Below are positions 53,667 through 62,415 of a stretch of DNA of 64,000 bases, in pieces. The number at the start of each line of letters is the position of its first letter. The stretch's first letter is position 1. The stretch is from Rhodalgimonas zhirmunskyi (GTDB taxonomy: Bacteria > Pseudomonadota > Alphaproteobacteria > Rhodobacterales > Rhodobacteraceae): NCBI GenBank assembly GCA_030848925.1, contig JANFFA010000001.1, positions 496,001 through 560,000 on the forward strand. The letters run 5' to 3'. Position numbers and translations under genes: made by a program. The notes under the pieces were generated by a model. It made no database searches. It had not been told where the DNA came from and saw only the letters and a program-made list of their open reading frames with translations.

Positions 53667-54755
53667 TCAGGCTTCAGGCCGGTTCAGTAGCTTTGCGTAT
53701 TTATTGAGAAACAGGTCCGCGCCCTTCATCTTGCTGGTCATGAAGTCTCCAGCGGTGAAGAAGCCAAGGAAGGAACTCCCCTGCTTGGGACCAAGCGGCA
53801 CAAGGATCGGCGCCTTGCTGCCCCATGGCTTGTAAGGCTTCATGTCTTCGACGGCTTTGCCCTGCCCCAATCCGGACAGCGTCGCCTTGAGCCAAGGCAG
53901 TTGGCGGCTGATGGCCACGATGGTCATCCCGTCGCCTGCATCCGCGACATCGCCGGCCGCGAAAACATTGGGCAGCGAGGATGGGCGCATCCACGGGTCG
54001 ACCTTGATCCGGTTTGCCGTCGTTTTCTGGACACCGGCAAGCGTTTCAAGCACCTCGGAATTCGCGCGCGATCCGATAACCGGAAAGATCAGGTCGAAGT
54101 CGTGCTGTGACCCATCGGCAAGTTGAAGGGTGCCCGCGTAAGGCTCGGTCATGCTTTTCAGGTTCTCCGCCATCTGGCCAAGAATGAGCGTGACGCCAGC
54201 CTTGCGCAGCTTCGCAGCCAAAGAGGTGCCCAGCTTTGACGGCATCGTCGAGAACAACGCCGCGTCGCTTGAGATCAACGTCACCTTCTTGTCCGGCATG
54301 GCATAGGCGATTTCGCCCGCAAGCTCGGTGCCAACCGCCCCGGCCCCGACAATGCCGATGCTTCGCGCCGCCTTGAGTTGCTGATGAATGCGCTGGTTGT
54401 CCGCCTTGAGGCCAGCGATATCGGCGCCTTGAGGCTTGAAGGGCATGGCGTTGCCAGATCCGGTGGCAACAACGATTTGATCCGCCTCTACCCGAGTGCC
54501 GTCCTCCGACGTGACACCCTTCGCGTCTATGGCTTTGGCCTTGGACGCGATGACCCTGCCGTTCGTGAGCAGCCGATCATATGGAATGAGTGCGCGATCC
54601 AGCAGCGAAGGGTCGACAACCGCGCGGATCATGGCCGGCGCGTGAACGAAGTGACTGCGCGGCTCGATCAATGTGACGTCCGCGGTGTCGTCGAGAGACT
54701 TCGCGAGTTCGGCGCCTATGTAACCGCCGCCGACAATGGCAATTTTCTGTGACAT
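53667..54755 (-). CDS. NDH-2/AIF-like FAD-dependent oxidoreductase
   Basis: 362 residues. Dinucleotide-binding motifs are IAIVGGGYIGAELA (4-17, FAD) and SIGIVGAGAVGTELAGEIA (about 136, NAD(P)H); IVVATGS and NVFAAGDVAD complete the pyridine nucleotide-disulfide reductase fold. No redox cysteine pair is visible. Similar to type II NADH dehydrogenases and AIF-like proteins; the electron acceptor is unknown. It follows a pirin gene in the same direction after 36 bases, probably cotranscribed. Confidence 0.87.
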   Translation of the reverse strand: MSQKIAIVGGGYIGAELAKSLDDTADVTLIEPRSHFVHAPAMIRAVVDPSLLDRALIPYDRLLTNGRVIASKAKAIDAKGVTSEDGTRVEADQIVVATGSGNAMPFKPQGADIAGLKADNQRIHQQLKAARSIGIVGAGAVGTELAGEIAYAMPDKKVTLISSDAALFSTMPSKLGTSLAAKLRKAGVTLILGQMAENLKSMTEPYAGTLQLADGSQHDFDLIFPVIGSRANSEVLETLAGVQKTTANRIKVDPWMRPSSLPNVFAAGDVADAGDGMTIVAISRQLPWLKATLSGLGQGKAVEDMKPYKPWGSKAPILVPLGPKQGSSFLGFFTAGDFMTSKMKGADLFLNKYAKLLNRPEA

Positions 54756-54791
54756 GATTTCTAACCTTCTTGGGGGCCTTGCGGCGTTATT

Positions 54792-55685
54792 CTATGATTT
54801 GTGGGCTGCGTGATCGGCGGGATAGGTGATCTGTCCGAATTTCCCGGCGCGATACTCGCGGAACGCTTGCGCCAGCTCGCCGTCGCTGTTCATGACAAAC
54901 GGACCGCGCATGGCGATGGGGTCGGTGATCGCCTCACCGCCAAAAAACAGCAGATCGAGCGGTTCAACAGCCGGGTTGGTTATCTCCAACGTCCCACCCC
55001 GGGCGTCCAATCCGATAAGGGTATGAGCGTCGATCTTGGCATCACCGATCACGGCCCCCTGCGTCGGCAGGAAACCCGCTACAGGCAGACCGGCGTTCAA
55101 GGCGATATCGACCGTCGCAAGCGGCTCGATCCTGACGTGCCAGATAAATTCGCCCGCATAGGTGGGGATGGGCGAGGATTGCCCATCATAACCGCCAAGC
55201 AGAACTTTGACCTCCCCACGCCCACCCGCGAGCATTGCAACGGGCAGGTCCGGGGATGAGACGGGCATGTATTGCGCAGGCTCGCTCTTGTTGGGCGCGG
55301 GCAGGTTGATCCAGAACTGAAAAGAATGCAGCACCCCGCCATCACGGCGCAAGGGCGTGGCGAGCATTTCGTCATGGATAATGCCGTTGCCCGCGTTCAT
55401 CCATTGCACGCCACCCGCTGTGACAGTGCTGTTGTTCCCTAGACTGTCGAAATGGGTCATCGCGCCTTCCATGACATAGGTGAAGGTCACGATCCCCCGA
55501 TGGGGATGCGCGAAGCTGCCGTCAGGTTCGGGCAGCTCACCCGCAGCAATTTCGCGCCTGGGCAGATGATCGAGAAGCAGGAACGGACCGACCGCGTTCA
55601 CAGCCCGGTTCGGAAGGGCACGCGCGATGGTAAATGTACCGACCCGATCGGGCTGCGCTGGCTCTTGGAAGGAAACTTGTTTCAT
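54792..55685 (-). CDS. Pirin family protein
   Basis: 297 residues. Two cupin domains; the N-terminal metal-site histidines are visible in FLLLDHLPRREIAAGELPEPDGSFAHPHRGIVTFTYVMEGAMTHFDSLGN and IIHDEM. The C-terminal half has LLFFGGEAITDPIAMRGPFVMN, a pirin signature. Some pirins are quercetinases or redox-sensing cofactors. It is divergent from a LysR gene, which probably controls the pirin/oxidoreductase pair. Confidence 0.92.
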   Translation of the reverse strand: MKQVSFQEPAQPDRVGTFTIARALPNRAVNAVGPFLLLDHLPRREIAAGELPEPDGSFAHPHRGIVTFTYVMEGAMTHFDSLGNNSTVTAGGVQWMNAGNGIIHDEMLATPLRRDGGVLHSFQFWINLPAPNKSEPAQYMPVSSPDLPVAMLAGGRGEVKVLLGGYDGQSSPIPTYAGEFIWHVRIEPLATVDIALNAGLPVAGFLPTQGAVIGDAKIDAHTLIGLDARGGTLEITNPAVEPLDLLFFGGEAITDPIAMRGPFVMNSDGELAQAFREYRAGKFGQITYPADHAAHKS

Positions 55686-55788
55686 TGGATAGCTCCGATT
55701 GTTGATCCGGTGATAGGCGAAGCGGAACTTGATTGATATTTATACTTTTTTACTATCTACATAAACAACTCTTAACTTGTGGTGCCTG
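55686..55788. promoter_or_regulatory. Divergent promoter region between pirin and LysR genes
   Basis: 103 bases, AT-rich between 55730 and 55775 (TTGATATTTATACTTTTTTACTATC). It should hold both promoters and the LysR binding site. A convincing T-N11-A box could not be picked by eye. Confidence 0.5.
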
Positions 55789-56682
55789 ATGAAACTCGAT
55801 CAACTGAATGTCTTACGCGCCGTTGTTGAAACCGGCTCGGTCAAGGCGGCCGCCGAACGCCTCAACCGGACGCAGCCAGCGATCAGCCAGGCGTTGAAGG
55901 CCCTGGAATTCCAGACCGGAACTGAATTGTTTGACCGGTCGGGGTATCGGCTTGAACTCACACCCGTCGGCAAACGGGTCTATCTTCAATCCTTGCGCGT
56001 TTTGACGGAGGCGGAGGATCTGGGTCAGTTGATCCAGCATTTCGAGAAAGGGCAGGAAGAAACGATCACGATCGCGGTGGATGCCAGCACCAACCTCAAC
56101 GCGCTGACCCCCGTCTTATGCAAACTTCAAACGGACTTTCCCGAGACCCGCGTGGTCTTGCGCCCCGAGGTTCTGTCCGGTGCCATCGAGGCCGTAAAGA
56201 CGGAAACCGCGGCAATCGCGATTTCGCCAATGTCCTCGATCATGCTCGAGGAAGAGGGTTTCGACTACATCCCCCTCGGGACATCAACGTTGCGCAATGT
56301 TACGTCACCATCCCTTTGGGCTGAGATGGATAATCCCAAGCAGCTCGCGGACTTGCGGCGCTTCCATCAGGTCATCGCAAGCGACAGCGGGCAAGCCGGA
56401 GGGCTGTTCGACCGCGAAATCGGCGTCCAGAAAGGCCAGCGCCGCTGGTATGTCAGCGACCTTCACACAAAGAAGCACCTTCTGATCGCGGGCCTCGGCT
56501 GGGGCCGCCTGCCAGAACACATGATCGCGGAAGAGTTGAAGCAAGGGCGGCTGTGCGAGATAGACTTGCCACACACGCATCTTGCCTTTGACGCCACCAT
56601 CTATGCGTTTCGCCAGTCCAAACCAATCGTCCGCGCCGTAGCGGAATTGCTTTGGAGAGAATTTGAAGCCCATGCTGCGTAA
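55789..56682 (+). CDS. LysR-type transcriptional regulator
   Basis: 297 residues from the ATG at 55789 (MKLDQLNVLRAVVETGSVKAAAERLNRTQPAISQALKALEFQTGTELFDRSGYR). Complete HTH, linker and effector domain (TITIAVDASTNLNALTPVLCKL...). It is divergent from the pirin gene and is its likely regulator. The end FEAHAA is normal for the family. Confidence 0.92.
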   Translation: MKLDQLNVLRAVVETGSVKAAAERLNRTQPAISQALKALEFQTGTELFDRSGYRLELTPVGKRVYLQSLRVLTEAEDLGQLIQHFEKGQEETITIAVDASTNLNALTPVLCKLQTDFPETRVVLRPEVLSGAIEAVKTETAAIAISPMSSIMLEEEGFDYIPLGTSTLRNVTSPSLWAEMDNPKQLADLRRFHQVIASDSGQAGGLFDREIGVQKGQRRWYVSDLHTKKHLLIAGLGWGRLPEHMIAEELKQGRLCEIDLPHTHLAFDATIYAFRQSKPIVRAVAELLWREFEAHAA

Positions 56683-57349
56683 GGCATGTGTATCGTGAAA
56701 GTCGGCTTTGATAGCCGATTTCCCGACGCGTTTCTGCTCCTGACCCTTTATGAAAGTAGTGCTCCGGCTATCCCCGCGATGCCGATAAATTTATCATGGG
56801 AACCCCTGACAGTCGAATGGCAGCTTCGGCGAAACCCACACCTGATTTCGTAGTCGCAGCGAATGTCAGCAATCCGCCCGATGATGCTGTTTGCGGCAGT
56901 GCGGCTTTCCGTTTAGGCGACGTTCATCAAGCTGGGGCGACGAGTATCGGTGCCAGTTCCATTCGACCGAACAAGACAGGCGTCTAAGTCCTTTGCAGGT
57001 TTCAGGATTATTGCAATGTCACCAAAAGCTTACAAACTGAACGCCAATTGAGAGCAGTCATCAGATTCAGAGAATATCCAACGAAGAGAGCACTTATACG
57101 CCTCTTTCTTCGCGAACAGTGCTCAAATCCTCCCGCTTCACCCTAGAAAACAACGAAAAATCTGACCGCAGCCGGATGGGGAGAACGCTTTCGCAGAGGC
57201 AAATGGCGGAGACGATGGGATATCCTACTTCAATCTACCCATGTAACGATACCAGTGGGTTAGCTTGAACCATGCCCAGAGCACTTGCCAGCACTGTACC
57301 AGATGACTGGATCATGGAAAGGGTGTGTCGCCACAAAAACGGTCTTTGT
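56683..57349. other. Spacer with a weak terminator and an island-end-like site
   Basis: 667 bases. A short stem TCGGCT-TTGAT-AGCCGA followed by TTT (56702-56721) may terminate the LysR transcript. A 63-codon frame at 56796-56987 has no recognisable family. A tRNA-Ser-like attachment core lies at 57204. Base composition drops towards the Dnd-like operon. Otherwise nothing is seen. Confidence 0.45.
57204..57221. repeat. tRNA-Ser-3'-end-like attachment core, copy C
   Basis: TGGCGGAGACGATGGGAT is the reverse complement of the last 18 bases of a typical tRNA-Ser gene (ATCCCATCGTCTCCGCCA: T-arm end, acceptor strand, discriminator, CCA). The rest of the tRNA is missing. Same orientation as copies A and B. 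It lies 130 bases from the end of the Dnd-like operon. Confidence 0.6.
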
Positions 57350-59824
57350 TCAATCGTCTCCATCACCTCGAAACCACATGCCATTCTCATCTCTTTCGGC
57401 CCTGCTGCCTTGGAGTGCACCGGAAAGAGCAGTTTTCTCACAAGGACGTGCCATCTCGGCCATTACTCGAGTGTGCAGAGCTTCCAACGACCATGTTTTC
57501 TGGTCCTCACTTAGAACCCTGTCCAAAGCCTCTGGAAGACTAAGGCGTCTCGGTTCGCCCCAGCTGTCTAAGAATAAGTATCTCCCTTGACTGACCCGCA
57601 GGTCGTTGTCCAAGGTCAGCAGGCTGAACAAGGCCTCAGGATCAATCTCCGGTAGATTGAAAAAGTACTTGGTTGCTTCGGTAACGTGGATTCCATGCCG
57701 AAGGTCGGTCAGTATGGATTTCGCCAAGGTAATAAGGTGGCCTTGATCTTGGCGTTTGATCGGAACGTCTCGATCATTGATCCCCCACAATGATGTGCCG
57801 ACACGAATAAGAGGATCGGCAGGAACGATTTGGAAGGTCTGGTTTGTGCCCCGTTTCTCGTTCAGACGCTTCCTAAGTTCATTAGTACGAAGTGGATGCC
57901 CTGCCTCTTCAAGGACGAACAACAATGCTTGCCGAATATCTATGCGAGCATGGCTGCTGGTCCCATTCTCTCCCTTTCTTCGCCAAACCAGTCTGCCGAG
58001 GTCTACAACGGATTCGCGGCCATTTAGCGCCGCACTCACAACGTACTGATCAACTTCTGAAAACTGAAACTCTGCGCGGTCCGCGATAATTCTCAGAATT
58101 TCGGACGCGTGCCACTGTCGCTCCTCAGGGCCATCAAGTACGACCTCCTCAGCCCAATCTCCCAACAGCAAGAAGTCGTCTTCCAACATGGGAATGTGCT
58201 TTCTAAGGCCGTAGGTGCCCCTTCCCAGAAGCAGGCCAACGTTTGACGCAGCATTATGAATACGTCTGACATCAAAATCCTGCTCGAAGCGAACAGCTAT
58301 TGCTTCTGCCAACTCGCTGTAATGCAGTGCCTTGTCGCTTTCTTCCATCACAACCAAGACAGCCTGCTCAGCGCCTCTCCCATAAGACTGAAGTATCCTT
58401 CCTGCTCCGGTGTCGGCAAAACGACATAGGAGGGCCACCCTATCCCAAAGGACGTCCCTGAGTTCACGCCCTTTGCTGGCAAGTAGGCCGTGTACACTGT
58501 CTCGGCAAAATTCCTCGGACCAATCCAAACCTATACCGCCTTGCAGCAGTGCCTTCGCTTCTCGTTCCGCGTTTTCCCATTCGCTCTGGTTTAGCGCAGT
58601 GATGTACTCGATATTGTCTATTGAAATCAGGTGGACATCTAAGGACGGAATTGCATCCAGCCAGTACGAGAAAACTTTTGGCTTTTCATGAGCGCCTTCG
58701 AACCAGTCGTCGAGCAACCCCAATGCTCGAAGTGGCAGTGGCTCGCGTCGATCTACAAGGAGTTCAACGATTTTTCTCTCAAAGACATCATCCCAGATTT
58801 CGGTTGCAATGATCTTAGTCACAGCCTTGGCTTCAACTTGGCGTATGCGTTCTCTGGTAATACCGTACTCATCCCCAATCTCAGCCAATGTCATTTGAGG
58901 ACCGTCAAGGCCCATCCGCTTGACTAAGATGTCCTTCTCCCGATCAGAGAGGTTGCCAAGTGCATTCCGAAGCGCGGGCAGAAATGCAAGGTGAAGCCCC
59001 TTCTCAAGCTCATCCTCCTGAGAGTATGGACCGTCCGCAATCCCTTGATTGAGGGCCTCAAGAACGTTTCTAATGCTCGTTTTCCCGAAGTTTTTCGCAC
59101 GCAACAGCTCTTCCTTGGAGGCGGAGGCCAAGTCTGAAACCGTGCGGATTCCGCTCTGTGAGAATACGTTGGCAACGCGAACGGAAATCGGCAAAGTATC
59201 GAAATGGCGCTCCAACAGCCATGGCGGAGAACGCCGAGCAATCAAGCAGGGATCATCAGTGTTTCCCAAAGTGAGGTGATTTTGCCGGAATTGCCCTAGT
59301 GACTTTCGAAGCGCGTGAGGCAACTCGTGCTCGTTTTCGAGGTAACTCGCATCACAAGCTATTCTTGCCTCATCCAGCTTCGCCCTGTCCTCCGGGAAGG
59401 CCATTAAGTAGCCTTCAATCCATAGCTCTCTCTTTGCGGCGGCACCATCAGCATTTTTTGGGTTTGCCGATTGAGAGTTAGTGGGCGGAGAAGGATCATC
59501 CGCAGCATAGCCCCAGCCGGTTAGACCTAAGAACACTTCTTCGTCGCGGACAGCCCCAACGGGGCTTTGTGAGGACGTATATCCTTTTGGCAAACAATAC
59601 TTTGCACCCTCCGTAAGCAGAACATGACCCGGAAACTTTTGGGCTAAGTTCTCAAAATGGCGAGTGGCCACCCGGTCAAACCCGATATGCAAAACAGCGG
59701 AAACGTCATCTGATGCATGTGCGTCCCATTCATCTACGATGTCTTTGAGGTCAGTGTGCACTTTGGTTTGGGGGCTGCCTTGAGGATCAAAAACCATCAA
59801 ATAGGCGCGCAGTGGGCTAGGCAT
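57350..59824 (-). CDS. Transcription-factor-like protein: alpha-CTD-like HhH, sigma-70 region 4 and winged-helix (HARE-like) modules
   Basis: 824 residues. Residues 211-260 (LPISVRVANVFSQSGIRTVSDLASASKEELLRAKNFGKTSIRNVLEAL) match the helix-hairpin-helix of the RNA polymerase alpha C-terminal domain. Residues 289-340 (NLSDREKDILVKRMGLDGPQMTLAEIGDEYGITRERIRQVEAKAVTKI) are a sigma-70 region 4 HTH. From about 483 to 755 come at least three winged-helix modules (HYSELAEAIA...GRGTYGLRK; LRTNELRKRL...GTSLWGIND), HARE-like. No sigma region 2, so it is not a working sigma factor. Last gene of the DndD-like operon. Probable DNA-binding subunit or regulator; role unknown. Confidence 0.82.
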   Translation of the reverse strand: MPSPLRAYLMVFDPQGSPQTKVHTDLKDIVDEWDAHASDDVSAVLHIGFDRVATRHFENLAQKFPGHVLLTEGAKYCLPKGYTSSQSPVGAVRDEEVFLGLTGWGYAADDPSPPTNSQSANPKNADGAAAKRELWIEGYLMAFPEDRAKLDEARIACDASYLENEHELPHALRKSLGQFRQNHLTLGNTDDPCLIARRSPPWLLERHFDTLPISVRVANVFSQSGIRTVSDLASASKEELLRAKNFGKTSIRNVLEALNQGIADGPYSQEDELEKGLHLAFLPALRNALGNLSDREKDILVKRMGLDGPQMTLAEIGDEYGITRERIRQVEAKAVTKIIATEIWDDVFERKIVELLVDRREPLPLRALGLLDDWFEGAHEKPKVFSYWLDAIPSLDVHLISIDNIEYITALNQSEWENAEREAKALLQGGIGLDWSEEFCRDSVHGLLASKGRELRDVLWDRVALLCRFADTGAGRILQSYGRGAEQAVLVVMEESDKALHYSELAEAIAVRFEQDFDVRRIHNAASNVGLLLGRGTYGLRKHIPMLEDDFLLLGDWAEEVVLDGPEERQWHASEILRIIADRAEFQFSEVDQYVVSAALNGRESVVDLGRLVWRRKGENGTSSHARIDIRQALLFVLEEAGHPLRTNELRKRLNEKRGTNQTFQIVPADPLIRVGTSLWGINDRDVPIKRQDQGHLITLAKSILTDLRHGIHVTEATKYFFNLPEIDPEALFSLLTLDNDLRVSQGRYLFLDSWGEPRRLSLPEALDRVLSEDQKTWSLEALHTRVMAEMARPCEKTALSGALQGSRAERDENGMWFRGDGDD

Positions 59825-59831
59825 TTGAGGT

Positions 59832-60212
59832 TTACTCCAAGTTCACTTTCTCCACCTCCGAAAGAAGCCCAACGAAGTCTATTCCTGGCCCAATCGCTTG
59901 TTGATACAGTTCACGCACCCCCCATTCCGCAAGCCGTTCCACCACTCGGTAGTGGCTCGATCCCGCGAGCAAGTCTGGAGCGAGTTCTTCGACGATGTCT
60001 TGAAGGGTGTTGTCTGGATCGACTGACCCGACATTGAAAATGGTCTTTCTCTTGGACAGCTCGCCGGGTTGTGCACCTTGAGCAAGGGCCAAAGAGAAGG
60101 CAAATCGGTAGCCGTCAACCTTTTGAGCGAAAGTGCCATCTTCGACCATCGTTTCCAGCATATCATCGGCTTCCTGTGTAAGGCCGATTGTGACAACTTC
60201 TTGTTCAATCAA
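59832..60212 (-). CDS. Small protein in the DndE position of a DndD-like operon
   Basis: 126 residues, starting in an ATGA overlap with the DndD-like gene. The N-terminal half, IGLTQEADDMLETMVEDGTFAQKVDGYRFAFSLALAQGAQP, looks like a small helical DNA-binding domain (ribbon-helix-helix or DndE-like); the C-terminal part is acidic and helical. In dnd operons the small dndE gene follows dndD in the same way, but the sequence match is weak, so homology is only suggested. Seven bases separate it from the sigma-4/HARE gene. Confidence 0.6.
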   Translation of the reverse strand: MIEQEVVTIGLTQEADDMLETMVEDGTFAQKVDGYRFAFSLALAQGAQPGELSKRKTIFNVGSVDPDNTLQDIVEELAPDLLAGSSHYRVVERLAEWGVRELYQQAIGPGIDFVGLLSEVEKVNLE

Positions 60213-62194
60213 ATCGAAGCCCTTTCTATCTTTGACTGCGTTTCAGATACCTCTGAGATTTGATACACCGCCCCAATTTTGTCTTTGACGGTAGCCAGGT
60301 CAGTCTCGGGCCTGATTTCCCCACTGTGAACTAGAAGAACAAATTGGCTCGTCACACTGGGTAGGTAATTGAGGATATTGTCGCGGTGCTGCATGTCCAA
60401 TCGACCGAAAGGAGTGTCCATGATCACAGGTCCGGTCGATCTGCCAGTCCGGTTGAGGCCGTCAATTAGCGACAACGCAACCACCTGCTCCGCGCCTGCG
60501 CTACGTAGAGAAACTTCGCGCCCAGCACTGTCAAGAATGCTTAAGCCATAGTTTTCATTGATTTTCAGGCCCTGATAGGCCGACTGAGTAGTCATGGCCC
60601 TGAATGCCGCACTGGATTTCTCTTCCACCGTTGATCTAAGCTGATCCCTCAAGTGCTCAATACTAGCATCGAAGACATCGTGAAGCTCGCTTACCAACGT
60701 CACCTTGGCTGTAGCACGCTCTGATCTCCCGCCAGACATTCCGCGAATGCGCGATTGAAGAACTGTTAGCTTTTCGTTCGTTTTCTGGATGTCCGATTTG
60801 ACCTGTTTGATGTCTTCCGTAAGCCGCCCCTCCTCTCGCAGCTTCTCGTCTCGCTCAAGTCGTTTTCTGGTCAGTGCTGCTGGATCGCTGCCCTCGATTT
60901 TGTCTTCAAGTTCAACAATCTCGTTTTCTGTCTTTTGCAGGTTTACGCTTGCAGTCCGAAGTTCTCTTTCGAGAGTTTGCAGTCGATCTTTCGCTTCAAC
61001 ACGGCTCACGCGATCCAATTTCGAAAGTTTGGTCATAACCGACCGAAGATCAGAAGACGCATCAATCTGACGGGTGACTTTCTCTTCGAGTTCCGCAACT
61101 ATCCGGGCAAAGTAGTCTCTTCGTTCATCAGAAATCTGTTGCTGACAAGTTGGGCAGGTGGCTGTTGCCAAAAGCCTCTGCGTCTCTTTGAGCCTGTTGT
61201 TGAGGATTGCGTCCTCGTTGCTGCTTTCCTGCAACGCTTCTTGCCGCCTAAGCAAAGATGCTTTCTTGGCGGCAACTTTTGCACCCAGCATATCGCGCCA
61301 TGCCATTGAGACCACTTTGCGGCGCTCGTCGGACTTTTCATCTATCAAAGCCTTTAGCTCGCCAACCTTGTTCTTGGCTCCCTTCAAACGCTCGTCAAGG
61401 GCAATCAAAGATGCGGCGGCTTCGAGTTCTTCGTCCAAGGTTTCTCGACGAACCCGTGTGTCTCCCAGTTTGTCGGAGAGTTGCTTGAGATCCTCTTCTC
61501 TTGCCTCCAGTTCCGCGGTCAATCGTTCCGAATCCGTAGCGGCCCCCTTGAGGCTGTTTATCTGGGCCATTGCCTGAGCTTGCTTTTTCTGAGCATCTCT
61601 GAGCATTGCCTTTAGCTCGTCGCGCCCCATGGTTAACGAAGGCACACCGAGGACTTGCTCAATGGTATCCTTTATCCGCCTACCTTGATCGCTGCCTTCT
61701 ACCAACAACTCCTCATACTCCTGCAAGAGTTCACCGTCGAAAAGGAAGAAGCGTGAAATCTGCTCAGGTGCGGCCTGATTGATCTCTGATTCAACATCAG
61801 CGCCGCTAACCAAGTCCCCATTCTTGCTCAGGTGAACACTTGTTTGAAAATCAGCATTCCTAGAGGGAGTGGCAACATGAGAACGCCTGTCGGCTGTCCG
61901 CCTCACCTCGTACAGGTTCTCACCCTCTTGGAACTTTAGGAAGACCTCGATACTCCAATCGTCTTCCAGGGTTGCATCCTTATTTGCGATCAGGTGAAGC
62001 GGGATTTGTCGGGAGTGCCTGCCAATCGCCTTTCCATAAAGTCCCCACCGAATTGCATTCAAGAGTGAAGTCTTCCCCCGCATATTGTCTCCCAAAACCA
62101 ACATAATGTTGCGGGCTTCATCAGTTGGAAAATCAATAGACAGCTGCTCCTTGAAAGGCATGAAATTCTTGGCTTTAAGCTGGATCAGTTTCAT
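60209..62194 (-). CDS. DndD-like SMC/Rad50-type ATPase
   Basis: 661 residues. Walker A GDNMRGKTS at 35-43; LFDGELLQEYEELL near 151-164, a DndD hallmark; long coiled coil about 195-345 and 365-485 with a zinc-hook-type CPTC at 347-350; ABC signature SLRSAGAEQVVALSLI at about 562-577; Walker B GPVIMDTPFGRLD at 588-600. DndD hydrolyses ATP in DNA phosphorothioation complexes; other DndD-like ATPases work in defence without sulfur modification. It overlaps both neighbours by four bases. Cytoplasmic, probably a dimer on DNA. Confidence 0.88.
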   Translation of the reverse strand: MKLIQLKAKNFMPFKEQLSIDFPTDEARNIMLVLGDNMRGKTSLLNAIRWGLYGKAIGRHSRQIPLHLIANKDATLEDDWSIEVFLKFQEGENLYEVRRTADRRSHVATPSRNADFQTSVHLSKNGDLVSGADVESEINQAAPEQISRFFLFDGELLQEYEELLVEGSDQGRRIKDTIEQVLGVPSLTMGRDELKAMLRDAQKKQAQAMAQINSLKGAATDSERLTAELEAREEDLKQLSDKLGDTRVRRETLDEELEAAASLIALDERLKGAKNKVGELKALIDEKSDERRKVVSMAWRDMLGAKVAAKKASLLRRQEALQESSNEDAILNNRLKETQRLLATATCPTCQQQISDERRDYFARIVAELEEKVTRQIDASSDLRSVMTKLSKLDRVSRVEAKDRLQTLERELRTASVNLQKTENEIVELEDKIEGSDPAALTRKRLERDEKLREEGRLTEDIKQVKSDIQKTNEKLTVLQSRIRGMSGGRSERATAKVTLVSELHDVFDASIEHLRDQLRSTVEEKSSAAFRAMTTQSAYQGLKINENYGLSILDSAGREVSLRSAGAEQVVALSLIDGLNRTGRSTGPVIMDTPFGRLDMQHRDNILNYLPSVTSQFVLLVHSGEIRPETDLATVKDKIGAVYQISEVSETQSKIERASI

Positions 62195-62415
62195 TCCGAA
62201 CCCTCCAAGGCAGAACCATTCCGTTCCAGGGCGTCTTCAACCAGCCGTTCCATCGCCGCCATAGACAGGCTTCTATCCTCGCTAAACTGATACTTCTTTT
62301 GAATCAGGTAGCATTTCCGCAAGATATCCCGATCTAATTCGGGCGCAGTGCTCTCTCCTACAGAAATCAACGTGGATAGCGCAATGTCATTTTCAGGAGT
62401 CGTCATCTTCTTCAA
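62191..62415 (-). CDS. Small protein of unknown function in the DndD-like operon
   Basis: 74 residues (71 if the ATG at 62406 is used). The start lies inside the last 23 bases of the helicase gene and the end overlaps the DndD-like gene by four bases, so it is clearly part of the operon. Helical and acidic: DRDILRKCYLIQKKYQFSEDRSLSMAAMERLVEDALER. No family recognised. It may be a subunit linking helicase and ATPase, by position only. Confidence 0.7.
   Translation of the reverse strand: MKKMTTPENDIALSTLISVGESTAPELDRDILRKCYLIQKKYQFSEDRSLSMAAMERLVEDALERNGSALEGSE

Noticed and set aside
57350-59824. A functional sigma factor
   Set aside because: Region 4 is present but there is no region 2 or 3, so promoter opening is not expected.
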